NCBI RefSeq assembly: GCF_000378965.1
Contig: NZ_KB900536.1
Location: forward strand, 2,224,052 to 2,288,051
Direction: 5' to 3'
Origin: Thioalkalivibrio thiocyanodenitrificans ARhD 1
GTDB lineage: Bacteria > Pseudomonadota > Gammaproteobacteria > Ectothiorhodospirales > Ectothiorhodospiraceae
DNA length: 64,000 nt
Part shown: one piece after another, positions 51,531-63,668 of the stretch
Layout: each line of letters starts with the position of its first letter
How positions within the stretch are numbered: the stretch's first letter is position 1
Translations under genes and position numbers: made by a program
Notes under the pieces: model-generated
What the model was told of the DNA's origin: nothing
What the model saw: only the letters and a program-made list of their open reading frames with translations
Database searches by the model: none

Positions 51531-52217
51531 CGTTGGTGTGAGTCGCAGTGGGCGGATGCCTTGCGGTCAGCAACGTGCATGCCAACCCGTAACCGACTGA
51601 TCTCACGACAAAACAGACGATGATGCGCGGCGTCATACCACACACCTCCGGGTCACATGGCCCAGTCCGCCGACATCCTGCCCGGGACCGATGGAGGAGG
51701 AGAGGAGAAGCCCCCGCCCCGGGACGCACACCGGTTCGCGCGACGGGGACGCTCAGGGTCCCCGATCGGCGCAGTGACACCGGACGGGTTCCGGGGGACG
51801 CATGGGTTCAACCGGGGGACGCGGTTCGCGGTGCGCCTCCGGGCCGGATCAGAAGCAGATCATTGAGGGTCGGACGTGCCCGGCGGCATCACGCGGGGTG
51901 CCGAAGCGGGTCATGGCGTGGGCCTGAGCGGGGGTGCCCCCCGACCGCGGACAAAGGGCAGGGCACCACCGGGTGGAGGAATCCCGGCGACGCCCCGCGA
52001 CGTGCGCAAGGCACCGTTTCGTTTAGCCACAGAGGGCACAGAAGAGAATCGAGAGCTGGCTTCGGTCAGGTTACCGGGAAGGAGGCGCAAGGCGCCGTGA
52101 CCCGGTTCGATTCGCTCGTTTTGCTCTGCGCCCTCTGTACCCCCTGTGGCTAAACGCCTCCCGCCTCACCCCCGGCATCCCGGACACATCCGCTGTGCGC
52201 GGGGGCCGGGTACGGTG
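51531..52217. other. Gene-free region between the TonB receptor and the DUF411 gene
   Basis: 687 bases. It carries copy D of the CACAGAGG family and a small direct repeat CCGGGGGACGC (51788, 51810). No frame here resembles a protein I know. A leader RNA for the TonB receptor is possible, but I do not recognise a cobalamin or other riboswitch core. Confidence 0.55.
52020..52156. repeat. CACAGAGG-family inverted element, copy D (decayed)
   Basis: CGTTTAGCCACAG (52020-52032) is a perfect inverse of CTGTGGCTAAACG (52144-52156). The inner 9-bp units are degenerate (GGGCACAGAAG, CTCTGCGCCCTCTGTAC). The core is non-coding, and CTCGTTTTGCTCTG repeats the TTTT junction seen in the other copies. Confidence 0.83.
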
Positions 52218-52718
52218 CTACCTGCGATCGTAGATGCGCGTCCGCCCGTCGGTGCCGATGGCGACCACGTCGTAGCGTTCCGTGTACGGGCCGCCTTCCA
52301 TGCCGGGGGACCCCATCGGCATCCCCGGAACGGCGATGCCCCGGATATCCGGCTGCTCATCGAGCATGCGCCGAACCAGATCGGCCGGCACATGCCCCTC
52401 CACCACGTAGCCGCCGATGGTGGCGGTATGGCAGGACTGGAGATTGCCCGCGACACCCAGCTCGGCCTTGATGGGGCTCAGGTTCTGCCGGTTCTTCGGC
52501 TCGATCTTGAAACCCGCCTCCTTCATGTGGTCGATCCAGTCATTGCAGCACCCGCAGGTCGGGCTCTTGTAGACCACCATGTCGGCCGCCTGTGTGGACT
52601 TGATCGCCATGACGCCGAGGGCGCCGGCCACGATGGCCGTGATGCCGATCGCCTGGATAACGCGGAGGGACTGCTTCGGCCTGTTCACCCTGGCCGCGGC
52701 CTTGCGTTTTCTGCTCAT
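52218..52718 (-). CDS. DUF411 metal-binding protein
   Basis: A 166-residue exported or membrane-anchored protein: an N-terminal helix (VIQAIGITAIVAGALGVMAI), then the DUF411 core MVVYKSPTCGCCNDWIDHMKEAGF with CGCC, CHTATIGGYVVEGHVPADLV, and IAVPGMPMGSPGME, a Met-rich loop. DUF411 proteins are associated with copper and other metal resistance or insertion. A perfect FNR-type box lies about 135 bases upstream on the same transcript. GAGGTACCTGAAG-type weak ribosome binding sequence precedes the ATG. Confidence 0.9.
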   Translation of the reverse strand: MSRKRKAAARVNRPKQSLRVIQAIGITAIVAGALGVMAIKSTQAADMVVYKSPTCGCCNDWIDHMKEAGFKIEPKNRQNLSPIKAELGVAGNLQSCHTATIGGYVVEGHVPADLVRRMLDEQPDIRGIAVPGMPMGSPGMEGGPYTERYDVVAIGTDGRTRIYDRR

Positions 52719-52850
52719 CTTCAGGTACCTCTTGCCCCGTCATGCGGCGCATCGCTCAATGTCCGGTTTGCGCGCTGCCCCTGCCGGTGGCGGAGGGGGC
52801 CGTCCCGCGTGCCGATGAGGTCATTCTGTCCGCTCCGGCGCCTCCACCGA

Positions 52851-52864
52851 TTGATCTTGATCAA
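52851..52864. promoter_or_regulatory. FNR/Anr-type box
   Basis: TTGATCTTGATCAA matches TTGAT-N4-ATCAA exactly and is a near-perfect palindrome. It lies 133 bases upstream of the DUF411 ATG on the minus strand. Expect oxygen- or NO-responsive control of the DUF411 gene. Confidence 0.75.
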
Positions 52865-53092
52865 CATCGTGGCCTGATGTCCCACCCGCGTTCACACGGG
52901 CGGGACGCAATTCCGTTGAAACCGGGGATCATGCCGTCCTGGCCCTGGCAGAGGGTAGCGCCGGCAAGGAGCATCGGTTGGGGACGGAGGAGCTTGAGAA
53001 CAGCGCACGATGCCCCGCAGTCAGAACCACTCACGCGGCCCGGGACGGTCCATCGACGGTGTTCCGGGGCCATTCACCCGACCGCAGAAAGA

Positions 53093-53121
53093 CGAAAGGC
53101 ACGCCAATGGCGTGCCTTTCG
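53093..53121 (-). terminator. Terminator of the tolC-like gene
   Basis: A 13-bp perfect stem (CGAAAGGCACGCC with GGCGTGCCTTTCG) and 3-base loop lie 25 bases after the stop, followed on the minus strand by TCTTTCT. Confidence 0.83.
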
Positions 53122-53145
53122 CACCGGAAGAAAACCGGTCGGGAC

Positions 53146-54594
53146 TTACTGGAAGATGCTTTCGTGCCGGGTACCCACCATCTCCGGAACCTCCGGCGGG
53201 CAGACATTCTCCGGATCGATGCGGTAATCGGGCCCGAGACCCAGTTCCTCCGCAGTGGGCATGTTCTCGCGCGCGATATTCAGTGCATCGAGCAACCTGC
53301 CCATGCCGCCCAGGGCCCGGGCGTTCGCGATCTCCAGGTCGTAACTCGCGTTCACGAAGGCGCGGCTGGCCTCGAAGTACTCGTTCTCGGTATCGAGCAG
53401 ATCGAGCAGGCTCCGCTGGCCGATACCGAATTGCTGACGGTACGCGGTGCGCACGCGATCCGAGGAGTTGCGGTGCTGGCGCAGAAAACGCAGCTGCGTG
53501 GTCAGGGAGCGGATGTCGTTATAGGCCACGGAAACCGTCTGGCGGACGTTGCGGCAGACCTCTTCCTGGCGGTAACGGGCCGCGTCGAACTCTTCGGTGT
53601 ACTGCTGCACGCGGGCCTTGTCGGTGCCGCCCCGGAACAGGTTCCAGGTGAGCACCACCTGCGCCAATGTATCGATGGTTCGCACGTCCTCGCGCGGCAG
53701 CATGTCATTCGACCATCCATGACGCACCTGGAAGTCCACGCGCGGGTGGTATGCGGCGCGGGCCACATTATGCTGCTGCTGCGCCGCCTCCATGTTGGAC
53801 AGCGACGCGAACATCCCCGGGTTCATAGTGATGCCTGCGGTCAGGGCCTCGGCAGGCGTGGCGGGCATCAGTTCCTCCGGGAAGACACCCTGGAGATCGA
53901 CGCGCCCGGGCGGAGGTGCCATGCCCACCACCCGGTAGTAGCGCGCGTTCACGTCATGCAGATTCTGGCGCTCGGTCAGCAGGTTCGATTCGGCCAGCGC
54001 CAGACGGCCGGCCGCCTGCTCCAGATCCACGGCACGGGCGACACCGCTCTCGGTCTGTTCGACGACCTGATCATAGACGCCCTTGTGCGCGTCGTAGTTC
54101 TCCTGCGCCAGGTCCACCAGTTGCCGCTGGCGCTGCACATCGGCAAACGCCCGCACCGCCTCCAGCGCGGCCTGATGTGAAGCTTCCTGCAGCTCGAAGT
54201 AGCGCACCCGCTGGATCTCGCTCAGGCGGACCACCTCGCTGCGCACGCCGAAGCCGTCATAGAGCATCTGGGTCAGGGTGACATCGACCGCGCGGGGGTT
54301 GCGGGAGAAATCCTCGAAATCATCCCGCGGATAGCGCTGGCGATGATACCCGCCGCGTGCGTTGAGATCGACTTTCGGGAGAAAGAGACCCCGCGCGCCA
54401 TCCCGTTCATTGCCTGCCGCCAAAAACGCGTGCCAACGCTGCTGCACATCGGGATGCGAGGCCACCGCCTCGATCGCCGCCTGGCGGAGCGGTTCCGGGG
54501 CTTCGGCCTGCGCCGTGCCTCCCACACACAGTGCAACGGCCGCCGCCAACGCGCACAGGCGTCCCCTGCCGGACATGGACCCACTTCTGGTCAT
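53146..54594 (-). CDS. lapE: TolC-family outer-membrane channel (LapE-like)
   Basis: A 482-residue outer-membrane efflux protein. The signal peptide (LCALAAAVALCVGGTAQA) is followed by two OEP repeats; LFLPKVDLNARGGYHRQRYP, VTLTQMLYDGF and AAYHPRVDFQVRHGWSND, LTWNLFRGG are the paired strand motifs. The LapE branch of TolC exports LapA-type adhesins through type I secretion. lapG is divergent and lapD follows it, supporting that role; the ABC transporter and adaptor (lapB, lapC) are not in the window. I chose ATG 54594, 7 bases from GGGGAG, over ATG 54600. Confidence 0.88.
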   Translation of the reverse strand: MTRSGSMSGRGRLCALAAAVALCVGGTAQAEAPEPLRQAAIEAVASHPDVQQRWHAFLAAGNERDGARGLFLPKVDLNARGGYHRQRYPRDDFEDFSRNPRAVDVTLTQMLYDGFGVRSEVVRLSEIQRVRYFELQEASHQAALEAVRAFADVQRQRQLVDLAQENYDAHKGVYDQVVEQTESGVARAVDLEQAAGRLALAESNLLTERQNLHDVNARYYRVVGMAPPPGRVDLQGVFPEELMPATPAEALTAGITMNPGMFASLSNMEAAQQQHNVARAAYHPRVDFQVRHGWSNDMLPREDVRTIDTLAQVVLTWNLFRGGTDKARVQQYTEEFDAARYRQEEVCRNVRQTVSVAYNDIRSLTTQLRFLRQHRNSSDRVRTAYRQQFGIGQRSLLDLLDTENEYFEASRAFVNASYDLEIANARALGGMGRLLDALNIARENMPTAEELGLGPDYRIDPENVCPPEVPEMVGTRHESIFQ

Positions 54595-54870
54595 CGTCAT
54601 TCTCCCCTAACGAAAAAGGTCACTGTCCCCGGCGGCCCGGATTGCCCAAGCCACCCTTCCATGCAGGACAGTATTCGCTCCCTGCAAGAATAGGACGTTC
54701 CGCGTGACCTTGCAATAATTGTGAAGAGATTCTCAACACTTGCACGGCATACATGATCCACAAACCGATTACACCTGGATGACGTCCCGGGCAGGCGCCC
54801 TGTTCTGGCATTCCACCCGCCCTTCGCCCATCATCAACCGGTAACCCCTCATCCCACGGCGCCCCGGCCC

Positions 54871-55608
54871 TTGTTACCGAGACGACTGCCCAGCCCCGCC
54901 TTTCGGTGTCCGCGCCATCTGCTGTTGCTGGCACTGCTGATCCTTGGCCTGGCGGCCAGCACTCAGTTGGCGGGGCTGGACGACTTTGAGCGCCTGGAAC
55001 GCATCGCGGCGCAACGCCACGGGCCGGAGACCGCCGAGCGCGTGCGCCACTGGCGTGACCTGTTGGAACGGGTGGCCGACGACGATGAGCGGACCCAGAT
55101 CCGCGAGGTGAACGAGTTCTTCAACCGCATGCTCCTCTACCAGGACGACCGGGTGACCTGGGGCCAGGAGGACTTCTGGGCCACGCCGCTGGAGGCGCTG
55201 GACAAAGGCGCGGGGGATTGCGAGGACTTCACCATCGCCAAGTACGTGAGCCTGCGCAAGCTCGGGGTGCCGGATGAGCGCCTTCGGCTGTTCTATGTGG
55301 TCGCGCGCATGGGCGGACCCGGCAGCAACATCACGCAGGCGCACATGGTGCTTGGCTACTTCACGGATCCCGGTGCCGAGCCGTTGGTGCTGGACAATCT
55401 GGTCACCTTTATCGAGCCCGCCTCCCGCCGCGACGACCTGACGCCGATCTTCAGTTTCAACAGCGAGGGGCTCTGGCCCGACGGAGCCGAACGCTCCGCC
55501 GCCGATCCCACCGCCCGCCTGTCGCGCTGGCGCCGGGTGCTCGAACAGATGGACGCGGACGGCATCGACCTGAACCGTCCGATCACGGATACTCAAGGCA
55601 CCGAGTGA
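54871..55608 (+). CDS. lapG: LapG-type periplasmic cysteine protease
   Basis: A 245-residue transglutaminase-like cysteine proteinase (BTLCP). An N-terminal membrane or signal helix (HLLLLALLILGLAAS) precedes the core. The catalytic triad is Cys117 (GAGDCEDF), His158 (QAHMVLGY) and Asp175 (LVLDNLVTF), with the same spacing as in Pseudomonas LapG. When c-di-GMP is low LapG cuts LapA-type adhesins near the N-terminus and releases them; LapD sequesters it otherwise. The start is probably TTG 54871. lapD begins ten bases after the stop. Confidence 0.95.
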   Translation: MLPRRLPSPAFRCPRHLLLLALLILGLAASTQLAGLDDFERLERIAAQRHGPETAERVRHWRDLLERVADDDERTQIREVNEFFNRMLLYQDDRVTWGQEDFWATPLEALDKGAGDCEDFTIAKYVSLRKLGVPDERLRLFYVVARMGGPGSNITQAHMVLGYFTDPGAEPLVLDNLVTFIEPASRRDDLTPIFSFNSEGLWPDGAERSAADPTARLSRWRRVLEQMDADGIDLNRPITDTQGTE

Positions 55609-55618
55609 GGGCTACACC

Positions 55619-57511
55619 ATGTCGTTGAGAAAACAGCTCTGGATCGCCGTCGCCATCCTCCTGCTGCTGGCACTCATGGTCAGCATCGTGGTGAGCACCC
55701 TGTCGGCCCGCAATTATCTGATTCAGCAACTGCACACCAAGAACATCGACAACGCCGCATCGCTGGCCCTGTCGCTGTCGCAGCTCCCCAAGGACGAAAC
55801 CACCGTGGAGCTGCAGGTCGCGGCGCAGTTCGACACCGGCCACTACCGCCGCATCCGGCTGGTTGCGCCCGACGGCGAGGTGATTCAGGAGCGCCACAAC
55901 CCGGCGGCGCCGCAGGGGGTGCCCGACTGGTTCGTGTCCATGGTGGCATTCGACATCCGTCCCGGCGTCGCGCATATCTCCGACGGCTGGCGATCCTTCG
56001 GCACCCTCTATGTGGAGAGCCAGACCACCTACGCCTACGAGTCGCTGTGGAGCGGCACGCTTCGCCTGATCGGCATCTTCGCTGCCGGGCTGCTGCTGAT
56101 CGGCCTGCTGGGCAGCTTCCTGCTTGGGCGTCTGGTGCGCCCGCTCAACGACGTAGTCGAACAGGCCCGCGCCATCGGCGCCCGTCGCTTCGTCACCATC
56201 CGGGAGCCGCGTACCCTGGAGTTCCGCACCCTGGTGCGGGCGATGAACCGGTTGTCCGAGCATGTCCGCCTGATGCTGATGGAGGAATCCGCACGGCTGG
56301 AGATCCTGGAGAACCGCCTGCTTCACGATCCGGTCACCGGCCTTCTGCGACGCGAGCCGTTCCTGGCCCGCCTTCAGGCCGCCCTTGACAGCCGGCACGC
56401 CCGAACCGCGGGCATTCTGGTCGTGCTGCGGGTGCAGGACCTGGCGGCGCTCAACCGGCAGGTGGGACACGCCGGGGCGGACACCCTGCTGCAGCGGATC
56501 GCGGAGGTCCTGGACCACGAGGCCGCAACCACGGATTACGGCGCGGCGGGACGCCTGAACGGTTCGGACCTCACCCTGTTCGCGGAGAACGTCACCGACC
56601 CGCAGCTCTACGCGGATTCGGTGCTCGCGGCCGTGCGCGGCGCCCTGGGCGGGCAGGCGCCCGAGGGCCTTCGCCTGACCGTCGGCGCCACCCCGTTCGA
56701 GGCCGGGGATGACACCGGTCAGATCCTGGCCCGCGTGGACAATGCCCTGGCGCGCGCCGAGATGGACGGCGGTGACCGGGCCGAACATGAACCCCACGCC
56801 GCCCACCCGTATACCGGTCAGGAGGCCTGGCGCGAGGCGATCACCCGCGCCCTGGATGAGCGCGGCATCATCCTGGGCAGCTTTCCGGTGGTGGATCCCG
56901 GCGGCAAGCTGCTGCACACCGAGGCCCCGATGCGCCTCACCCTGGAGGGCGAACAATGTGCGGCCGGGTACTTCATGCCGTGGGCCGAGCGCCTGGATCT
57001 GATTCAGAGTCTGGATCAGGCGGTACTTGAGGCGGCCATGGCACGCATCCGGCGCGAGCAGCAGCCCCTGGCCATCAATCTGTCGGTGCGCACCCTGTGC
57101 GACACCGGGTTCCGCCATCGTCTGGAGACCGCACTGGGCAGTTCCCCCGAGGTGGCCGGCCACCTGTGGCTGGAGTTTCCGGCCCGCAGCGCCCTGCAGC
57201 ACCCGGGCGAACTGCGCGACATCTGCCGCATCGCCCAGGGTACCGGCTGCCGGATCGGTCTGGAGCACGCCGGCCCCGAGACCTTCCGCCAGCACGATCT
57301 GAGCAGCCTTGGCGTGAATTACGTGAAACTCAACGGGGCGCTGATTGCCGCCACCCGCGGATCGGCGGAGGCGCGGGCCCTGGTGCGAGGCCTGTGCACC
57401 CTGGCCCATTCCATCGGCATCCTGGCGATCGCCGAAGGCTGTGACACGCCCGAGGACCTGGAGAAACTGCCGGAACTGGGCCTGGACGCCATGACCGGGC
57501 GCGCCGTGTAG
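55619..57511 (+). CDS. lapD: LapD-type c-di-GMP receptor
   Basis: A 630-residue inner-membrane receptor: membrane helix (LWIAVAILLLLALMVSIVV), a periplasmic LapD_MoxY_N domain (SARNYLIQQLHTKNIDNAASLALSLS, GWRSFGTLYVES), a second helix and HAMP (about 145-200), then degenerate GGDEF (AGRLNGSDLTLF) and EAL (HTEAPMRL, with Pro in place of Leu) domains. Loss of catalytic residues in both fits LapD, which binds c-di-GMP without making or degrading it and then holds LapG away from its substrate. Co-transcribed with lapG. Confidence 0.95.
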   Translation: MSLRKQLWIAVAILLLLALMVSIVVSTLSARNYLIQQLHTKNIDNAASLALSLSQLPKDETTVELQVAAQFDTGHYRRIRLVAPDGEVIQERHNPAAPQGVPDWFVSMVAFDIRPGVAHISDGWRSFGTLYVESQTTYAYESLWSGTLRLIGIFAAGLLLIGLLGSFLLGRLVRPLNDVVEQARAIGARRFVTIREPRTLEFRTLVRAMNRLSEHVRLMLMEESARLEILENRLLHDPVTGLLRREPFLARLQAALDSRHARTAGILVVLRVQDLAALNRQVGHAGADTLLQRIAEVLDHEAATTDYGAAGRLNGSDLTLFAENVTDPQLYADSVLAAVRGALGGQAPEGLRLTVGATPFEAGDDTGQILARVDNALARAEMDGGDRAEHEPHAAHPYTGQEAWREAITRALDERGIILGSFPVVDPGGKLLHTEAPMRLTLEGEQCAAGYFMPWAERLDLIQSLDQAVLEAAMARIRREQQPLAINLSVRTLCDTGFRHRLETALGSSPEVAGHLWLEFPARSALQHPGELRDICRIAQGTGCRIGLEHAGPETFRQHDLSSLGVNYVKLNGALIAATRGSAEARALVRGLCTLAHSIGILAIAEGCDTPEDLEKLPELGLDAMTGRAV

Positions 57512-57540
57512 CGGTTACGGCGCCTGCCGCGCCAGGGATC

Positions 57541-59274
57541 TCAGCCGCCCGCCGCCCGGGTGAGGCTTTCAGGCTGCACCTCGATCAGTTCGGCACTCGC
57601 ATCCCCGGCACCCAGGATGGTTTTCAGGACCGCCGCCCAGAACGGCACATTGACCCTTTCCATGACTTCCTTGCCGCGTACCTGACGGTGAATGAAGTTG
57701 GGCATCGTGTTGATCTCCAGCAGCTTCACAGACCCGTCATCCAGGCGCAGGAAATCCATGCCCAGCACGGTGTAGGCATCGACTCCGGACGCACTTCTCG
57801 TGCGCTCCAGTATCGGCCCCAGGTCCCTGACGCAGGCCTGGACCCGCGCAAGAACGGCATCGCGGTGCTCGAAATCCGCAAGCGGCATCAGCTCCACGGG
57901 GCTGTGATCGCGATCGTAGCCCCGATGGTCGATCTGTACCGCGTAGTCGGTGCTGCCTTTTTCGTAGGGGAATCCGTGTGTCAGGAGAAAGCCGCCGTCA
58001 TACAGATACACCGCGCCGTTCCACACCACGCAGTACATCCGGATCGTGAACTTGCGCCCGTCAATGAGATCGAGGTTCTCGACCCCCGCCTGCAGGATCT
58101 GGTTCTCCTTCAGCGAGAGGGAATCCAGGCCATCACCGCGCAGGCAGTACATGTCCCTTCCTGCCGTCCCGAACACGGACTTGACGAACCAGACCATCTC
58201 CCGATGGTCGGAATACGCTTGCGCCTCCTGTACCGTTTCAAACGTCGGCGGCGCCAGATGCGCAAGCCGATTGGTTTTCAGCAGCCGTGCCAGGTTGCGC
58301 TTGTCGCCGAGGCTGTTGGTGATGCGGCGGTCGATCAGTCGGACGATGCGCCGTCCGGGTGTGGGGGGGATATCGAGCGACTTCCCGCCATAGGTATCCC
58401 AGTACACAAAAGTGACCGGCGGTGCCGCGTCCGGATACCCTGACCGGGCGGTTGCCAGCGCCGACTCGAAGATCGGTTTCGCCCGGTTGACGTGCAGCCG
58501 GATACTCCCCGCAGCGCCACCGCGCGCCGCTCCTGACCGCGTGGCGGCCGCCCGGGCGGACCGGCGCCGGGCCGCCGGTGCCCAGATGTCCCACGTGTCG
58601 AAGTTCTGCACCTCGCTCATGGGACGCGCGTGGAACCACAGGTTGGCGGCCCACTTCTCGCCCCTGAGCACCGGCAGGCCCGCATGCAGGCTGCCGGGGT
58701 GCGCCTTCAGCTCGCCGGGACGGGTGTTGTTGAAGATCACCAGCCGCCCCCGCCGGGGGCTCACCTCCACGTCCAGCTTCGGGAACGCGGTGCCGCCGCC
58801 CTCCTCGACATCGTTGAGGTACAGCAGCGCGGTCACCATGCGCTGGCCGCCACGCCGGCAGCACCGCTGCCCCCTCGGCGAGGTCAGGTCGTAGGCATCG
58901 TAGTGGGGCCGGTACTCCTCGGCCGTCGCGTAGCGGAGCACCTGCAGGGATTCGGCATGCGCAAGGGGGATGCCGACAACGGCGGCCACCCGTTCGCCAA
59001 TGTCGCGCACCTGCGGGTCATCGGCATACCGCAGCCAGCAGTTCTCGCCCGAACGCCCGGGAACGATGGTGCTCCGGTCATCCAGGGACACCTTCGCCCG
59101 CTTCATCCCGGCCGCCGCCCTGCGCACGATGGCCGCGCATTCCTCAGGCGAGAGGAAGTCATCGATGATCGCGACGGGTGGGTCGTCCGACAGCGCGATG
59201 CTCCCCTCGTAGGCCTGCCGGGGCGCGACCGGGGCTGTGTCGGCAGCCCGCTTCTTCAACCTCGTGACCTTCAC
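57541..59274 (-). CDS. Fusion of prolyl 4-hydroxylase and tubulin-tyrosine-ligase-like domains
   Basis: A 577-residue protein of two catalytic halves. Residues about 20-220 are a P4Hc 2-oxoglutarate/Fe(II) dioxygenase: DDFLSPEECAAIV, iron ligands His124 and Asp126 (RPHYDAYD), distal His197 (SLHAGLPVL) and the 2-oxoglutarate-binding Lys207 (GEKWAANLW). A basic linker (about 233-256) follows. Residues about 258-577 are a TTL-type ATP-grasp ligase: VWFVKSVFGTAGRDMY with Lys365, LIDGRKFTIRMYCVVWNG, VYLYDGGFLLTHGF and VLGMDFLRLDDGSVKLLEIN. TTL enzymes join amino acids to Glu side chains or protein termini. GTG 59274 follows GGAG by 8 bases. The gene lies next to Pro-Glu-repeat adhesins. Substrate inferred. 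Confidence 0.9.
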   Translation of the reverse strand: MKVTRLKKRAADTAPVAPRQAYEGSIALSDDPPVAIIDDFLSPEECAAIVRRAAAGMKRAKVSLDDRSTIVPGRSGENCWLRYADDPQVRDIGERVAAVVGIPLAHAESLQVLRYATAEEYRPHYDAYDLTSPRGQRCCRRGGQRMVTALLYLNDVEEGGGTAFPKLDVEVSPRRGRLVIFNNTRPGELKAHPGSLHAGLPVLRGEKWAANLWFHARPMSEVQNFDTWDIWAPAARRRSARAAATRSGAARGGAAGSIRLHVNRAKPIFESALATARSGYPDAAPPVTFVYWDTYGGKSLDIPPTPGRRIVRLIDRRITNSLGDKRNLARLLKTNRLAHLAPPTFETVQEAQAYSDHREMVWFVKSVFGTAGRDMYCLRGDGLDSLSLKENQILQAGVENLDLIDGRKFTIRMYCVVWNGAVYLYDGGFLLTHGFPYEKGSTDYAVQIDHRGYDRDHSPVELMPLADFEHRDAVLARVQACVRDLGPILERTRSASGVDAYTVLGMDFLRLDDGSVKLLEINTMPNFIHRQVRGKEVMERVNVPFWAAVLKTILGAGDASAELIEVQPESLTRAAGG

Positions 59275-59321
59275 ATCAGTTTCTCCACGCGTGTCGGCCG
59301 CAGCACCATGCACCGCCCGGC

Positions 59322-59648
59322 CTACAGGTCCGTGTCATCATCCACCATCAGGTCAAGGCCCTGTCCGGAAGCACGAAGCCGCTTTCGTCCCCGGAGCTTC
59401 TCCTGGGCGGATAGCGGCAGATCCGTGAAGCGGATGACCCCCTTGTCCGTCAGCACCTCCACCAGGTCCTCCAGCACCCGGACCAGCTCCCGGTCCGACT
59501 CCTCCAGCGCCCGAGCCAACGCATCGGGTTCGAGCGCGAAGTAGGCCTTGAGTTCCGGCGAATCCGGTTCGACCCATTCCGTGCAGTCCGGGCCGGGTTC
59601 CCGGCAGGTCATGGAGATGGCACCGGTGTGATCGCGCTTTACATACAT
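59322..59648 (-). CDS. Small acidic protein of unknown function
   Basis: A 108-residue acidic soluble protein beginning MYVKRDHTGAISMT and ending in an Asp-rich tail (LMVDDDTDL). The middle is helical (ALARALEESDRELVRVLEDLVEVLTDKGVIRFTDLP). Similar gammaproteobacterial proteins are often mislabelled as tryptophan-synthase-beta-like; nothing here supports that activity. ATG 59648 has GGAGG upstream, so the longer frame is rejected. It lies 47 bases before the hydroxylase-ligase gene and 104 after the adhesin, probably in the same transcript. Function unknown. Confidence 0.82.
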   Translation of the reverse strand: MYVKRDHTGAISMTCREPGPDCTEWVEPDSPELKAYFALEPDALARALEESDRELVRVLEDLVEVLTDKGVIRFTDLPLSAQEKLRGRKRLRASGQGLDLMVDDDTDL

Positions 59649-59691
59649 GCGTGCCTCCTCACCAGGGGAGATCCGGTGCCTGCTGAAAAAA

Positions 59692-59727
59692 GGGCCCCGC
59701 CAACATCCTGTCAACGAGGCCCCTGAT
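59692..59727 (-). terminator. Terminator-like repeat after Pro-Glu protein 1
   Basis: On the minus strand CAGGGGCC...GGGGCCC is followed by TTTTTT, an imperfect intrinsic terminator. Nearly the same 36 bases recur after the second paralogue, so it was duplicated with the gene. Read-through would be needed to reach the two downstream genes. Confidence 0.6.
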
Positions 59728-59751
59728 GGTACTGCGTTTGGCTCTCCGGCG

Positions 59752-61539
<1,788 letters not shown>

Positions 61540-61606
61540 AGGGATTTCCTCTTGGAGTCACCAACTGCAATGTTTTCCTAATAATATGCTAGGAGGTCAT
61601 CCACCA

Positions 61607-61639
61607 GTCCGGCAGCTGTACCGAAGTACAGGTTTGCGG
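61607..61639 (-). promoter_or_regulatory. Conserved palindromic element upstream of paralogue 1
   Basis: GTCCGGCAGcTGTACCGAAG followed by TacAGgTTtGCGG is shared with the second paralogue at 63616-63648. Within it CTGTACCGAAGTACAG (61616-61631) is a perfect 6-bp dyad. A likely -10 (TATTAT on the minus strand, 61586-61581) lies 20 bases downstream. Confidence 0.72.
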
Positions 61640-61713
61640 GGCTTCAGACAGGGCTGGAAGGCTGCGCACCGGTGACACGCAGCTTCAGGGAGGATCCGGC
61701 GCCCGCTCAAAGA

Positions 61714-61751
61714 AGGGGCCCCGCCAACATCCTGTCAACGAGGCCCCTGAT
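61714..61751 (-). terminator. Terminator-like repeat after Pro-Glu protein 2
   Basis: The same 36-base GGGGCC hairpin block as at 59692-59727, here without a pure T-run (TTCTTTG). It separates the second paralogue from the first. Confidence 0.5.
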
Positions 61752-61775
61752 GTTACTGCGCCCGGCTCTCCGGCG

Positions 61776-63548
<1,773 letters not shown>

Positions 63549-63615
63549 GGGGAAATCCTCCTGGAGGGCAGCAATTCAATACTTCATTAGCTTAATAATA
63601 GCGCGTGATTCACCC

Positions 63616-63648
63616 GTCCGGCAGATGTACCGAAGTGTAGATTCGCGG
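63616..63648 (-). promoter_or_regulatory. Conserved palindromic element upstream of paralogue 2
   Basis: GTCCGGCAGaTGTACCGAAG followed by TgtAGaTTcGCGG, 33 bases with 28 matching the element of paralogue 1. A minus-strand TATTAT (63600-63595) is the likely -10. The gene for a LuxR-type regulator lies immediately upstream and is a candidate binding partner. Confidence 0.7.
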
Positions 63649-63668
63649 CGGGGTTCCGGTGCGGGGCC

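Larger units (their letters stand above)
52719..53145. other. Intergenic region between the DUF411 gene and the tolC-like gene
   Basis: 427 bases with no supported gene. It contains an FNR-type box, an imperfect hairpin (GTCCCACCCGcg..CGGGcGGGAC, 52879-52906) and the tolC terminator. Confidence 0.6.

Noticed and set aside
51427-51780. Small frame upstream of the TonB receptor (TPRIIVCFVVRSVGYG)
   Set aside because: No conserved pattern; overlaps the receptor start and changes to shadow-like composition. Could be a leader peptide, but nothing supports it.
51531-51900. Cobalamin or other riboswitch before the TonB receptor
   Set aside because: I could not find the conserved core boxes of a known riboswitch; only short GC-rich direct repeats are present.
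55583-57409. 608-codon minus-strand frame across lapD
   Set aside because: Shadow of lapD with Gln/His/Gly-rich composition.
59322-59648. Tryptophan synthase beta subunit
   Set aside because: 108 residues with no PLP-binding motif or fold; the name sometimes given to this family is not supported.
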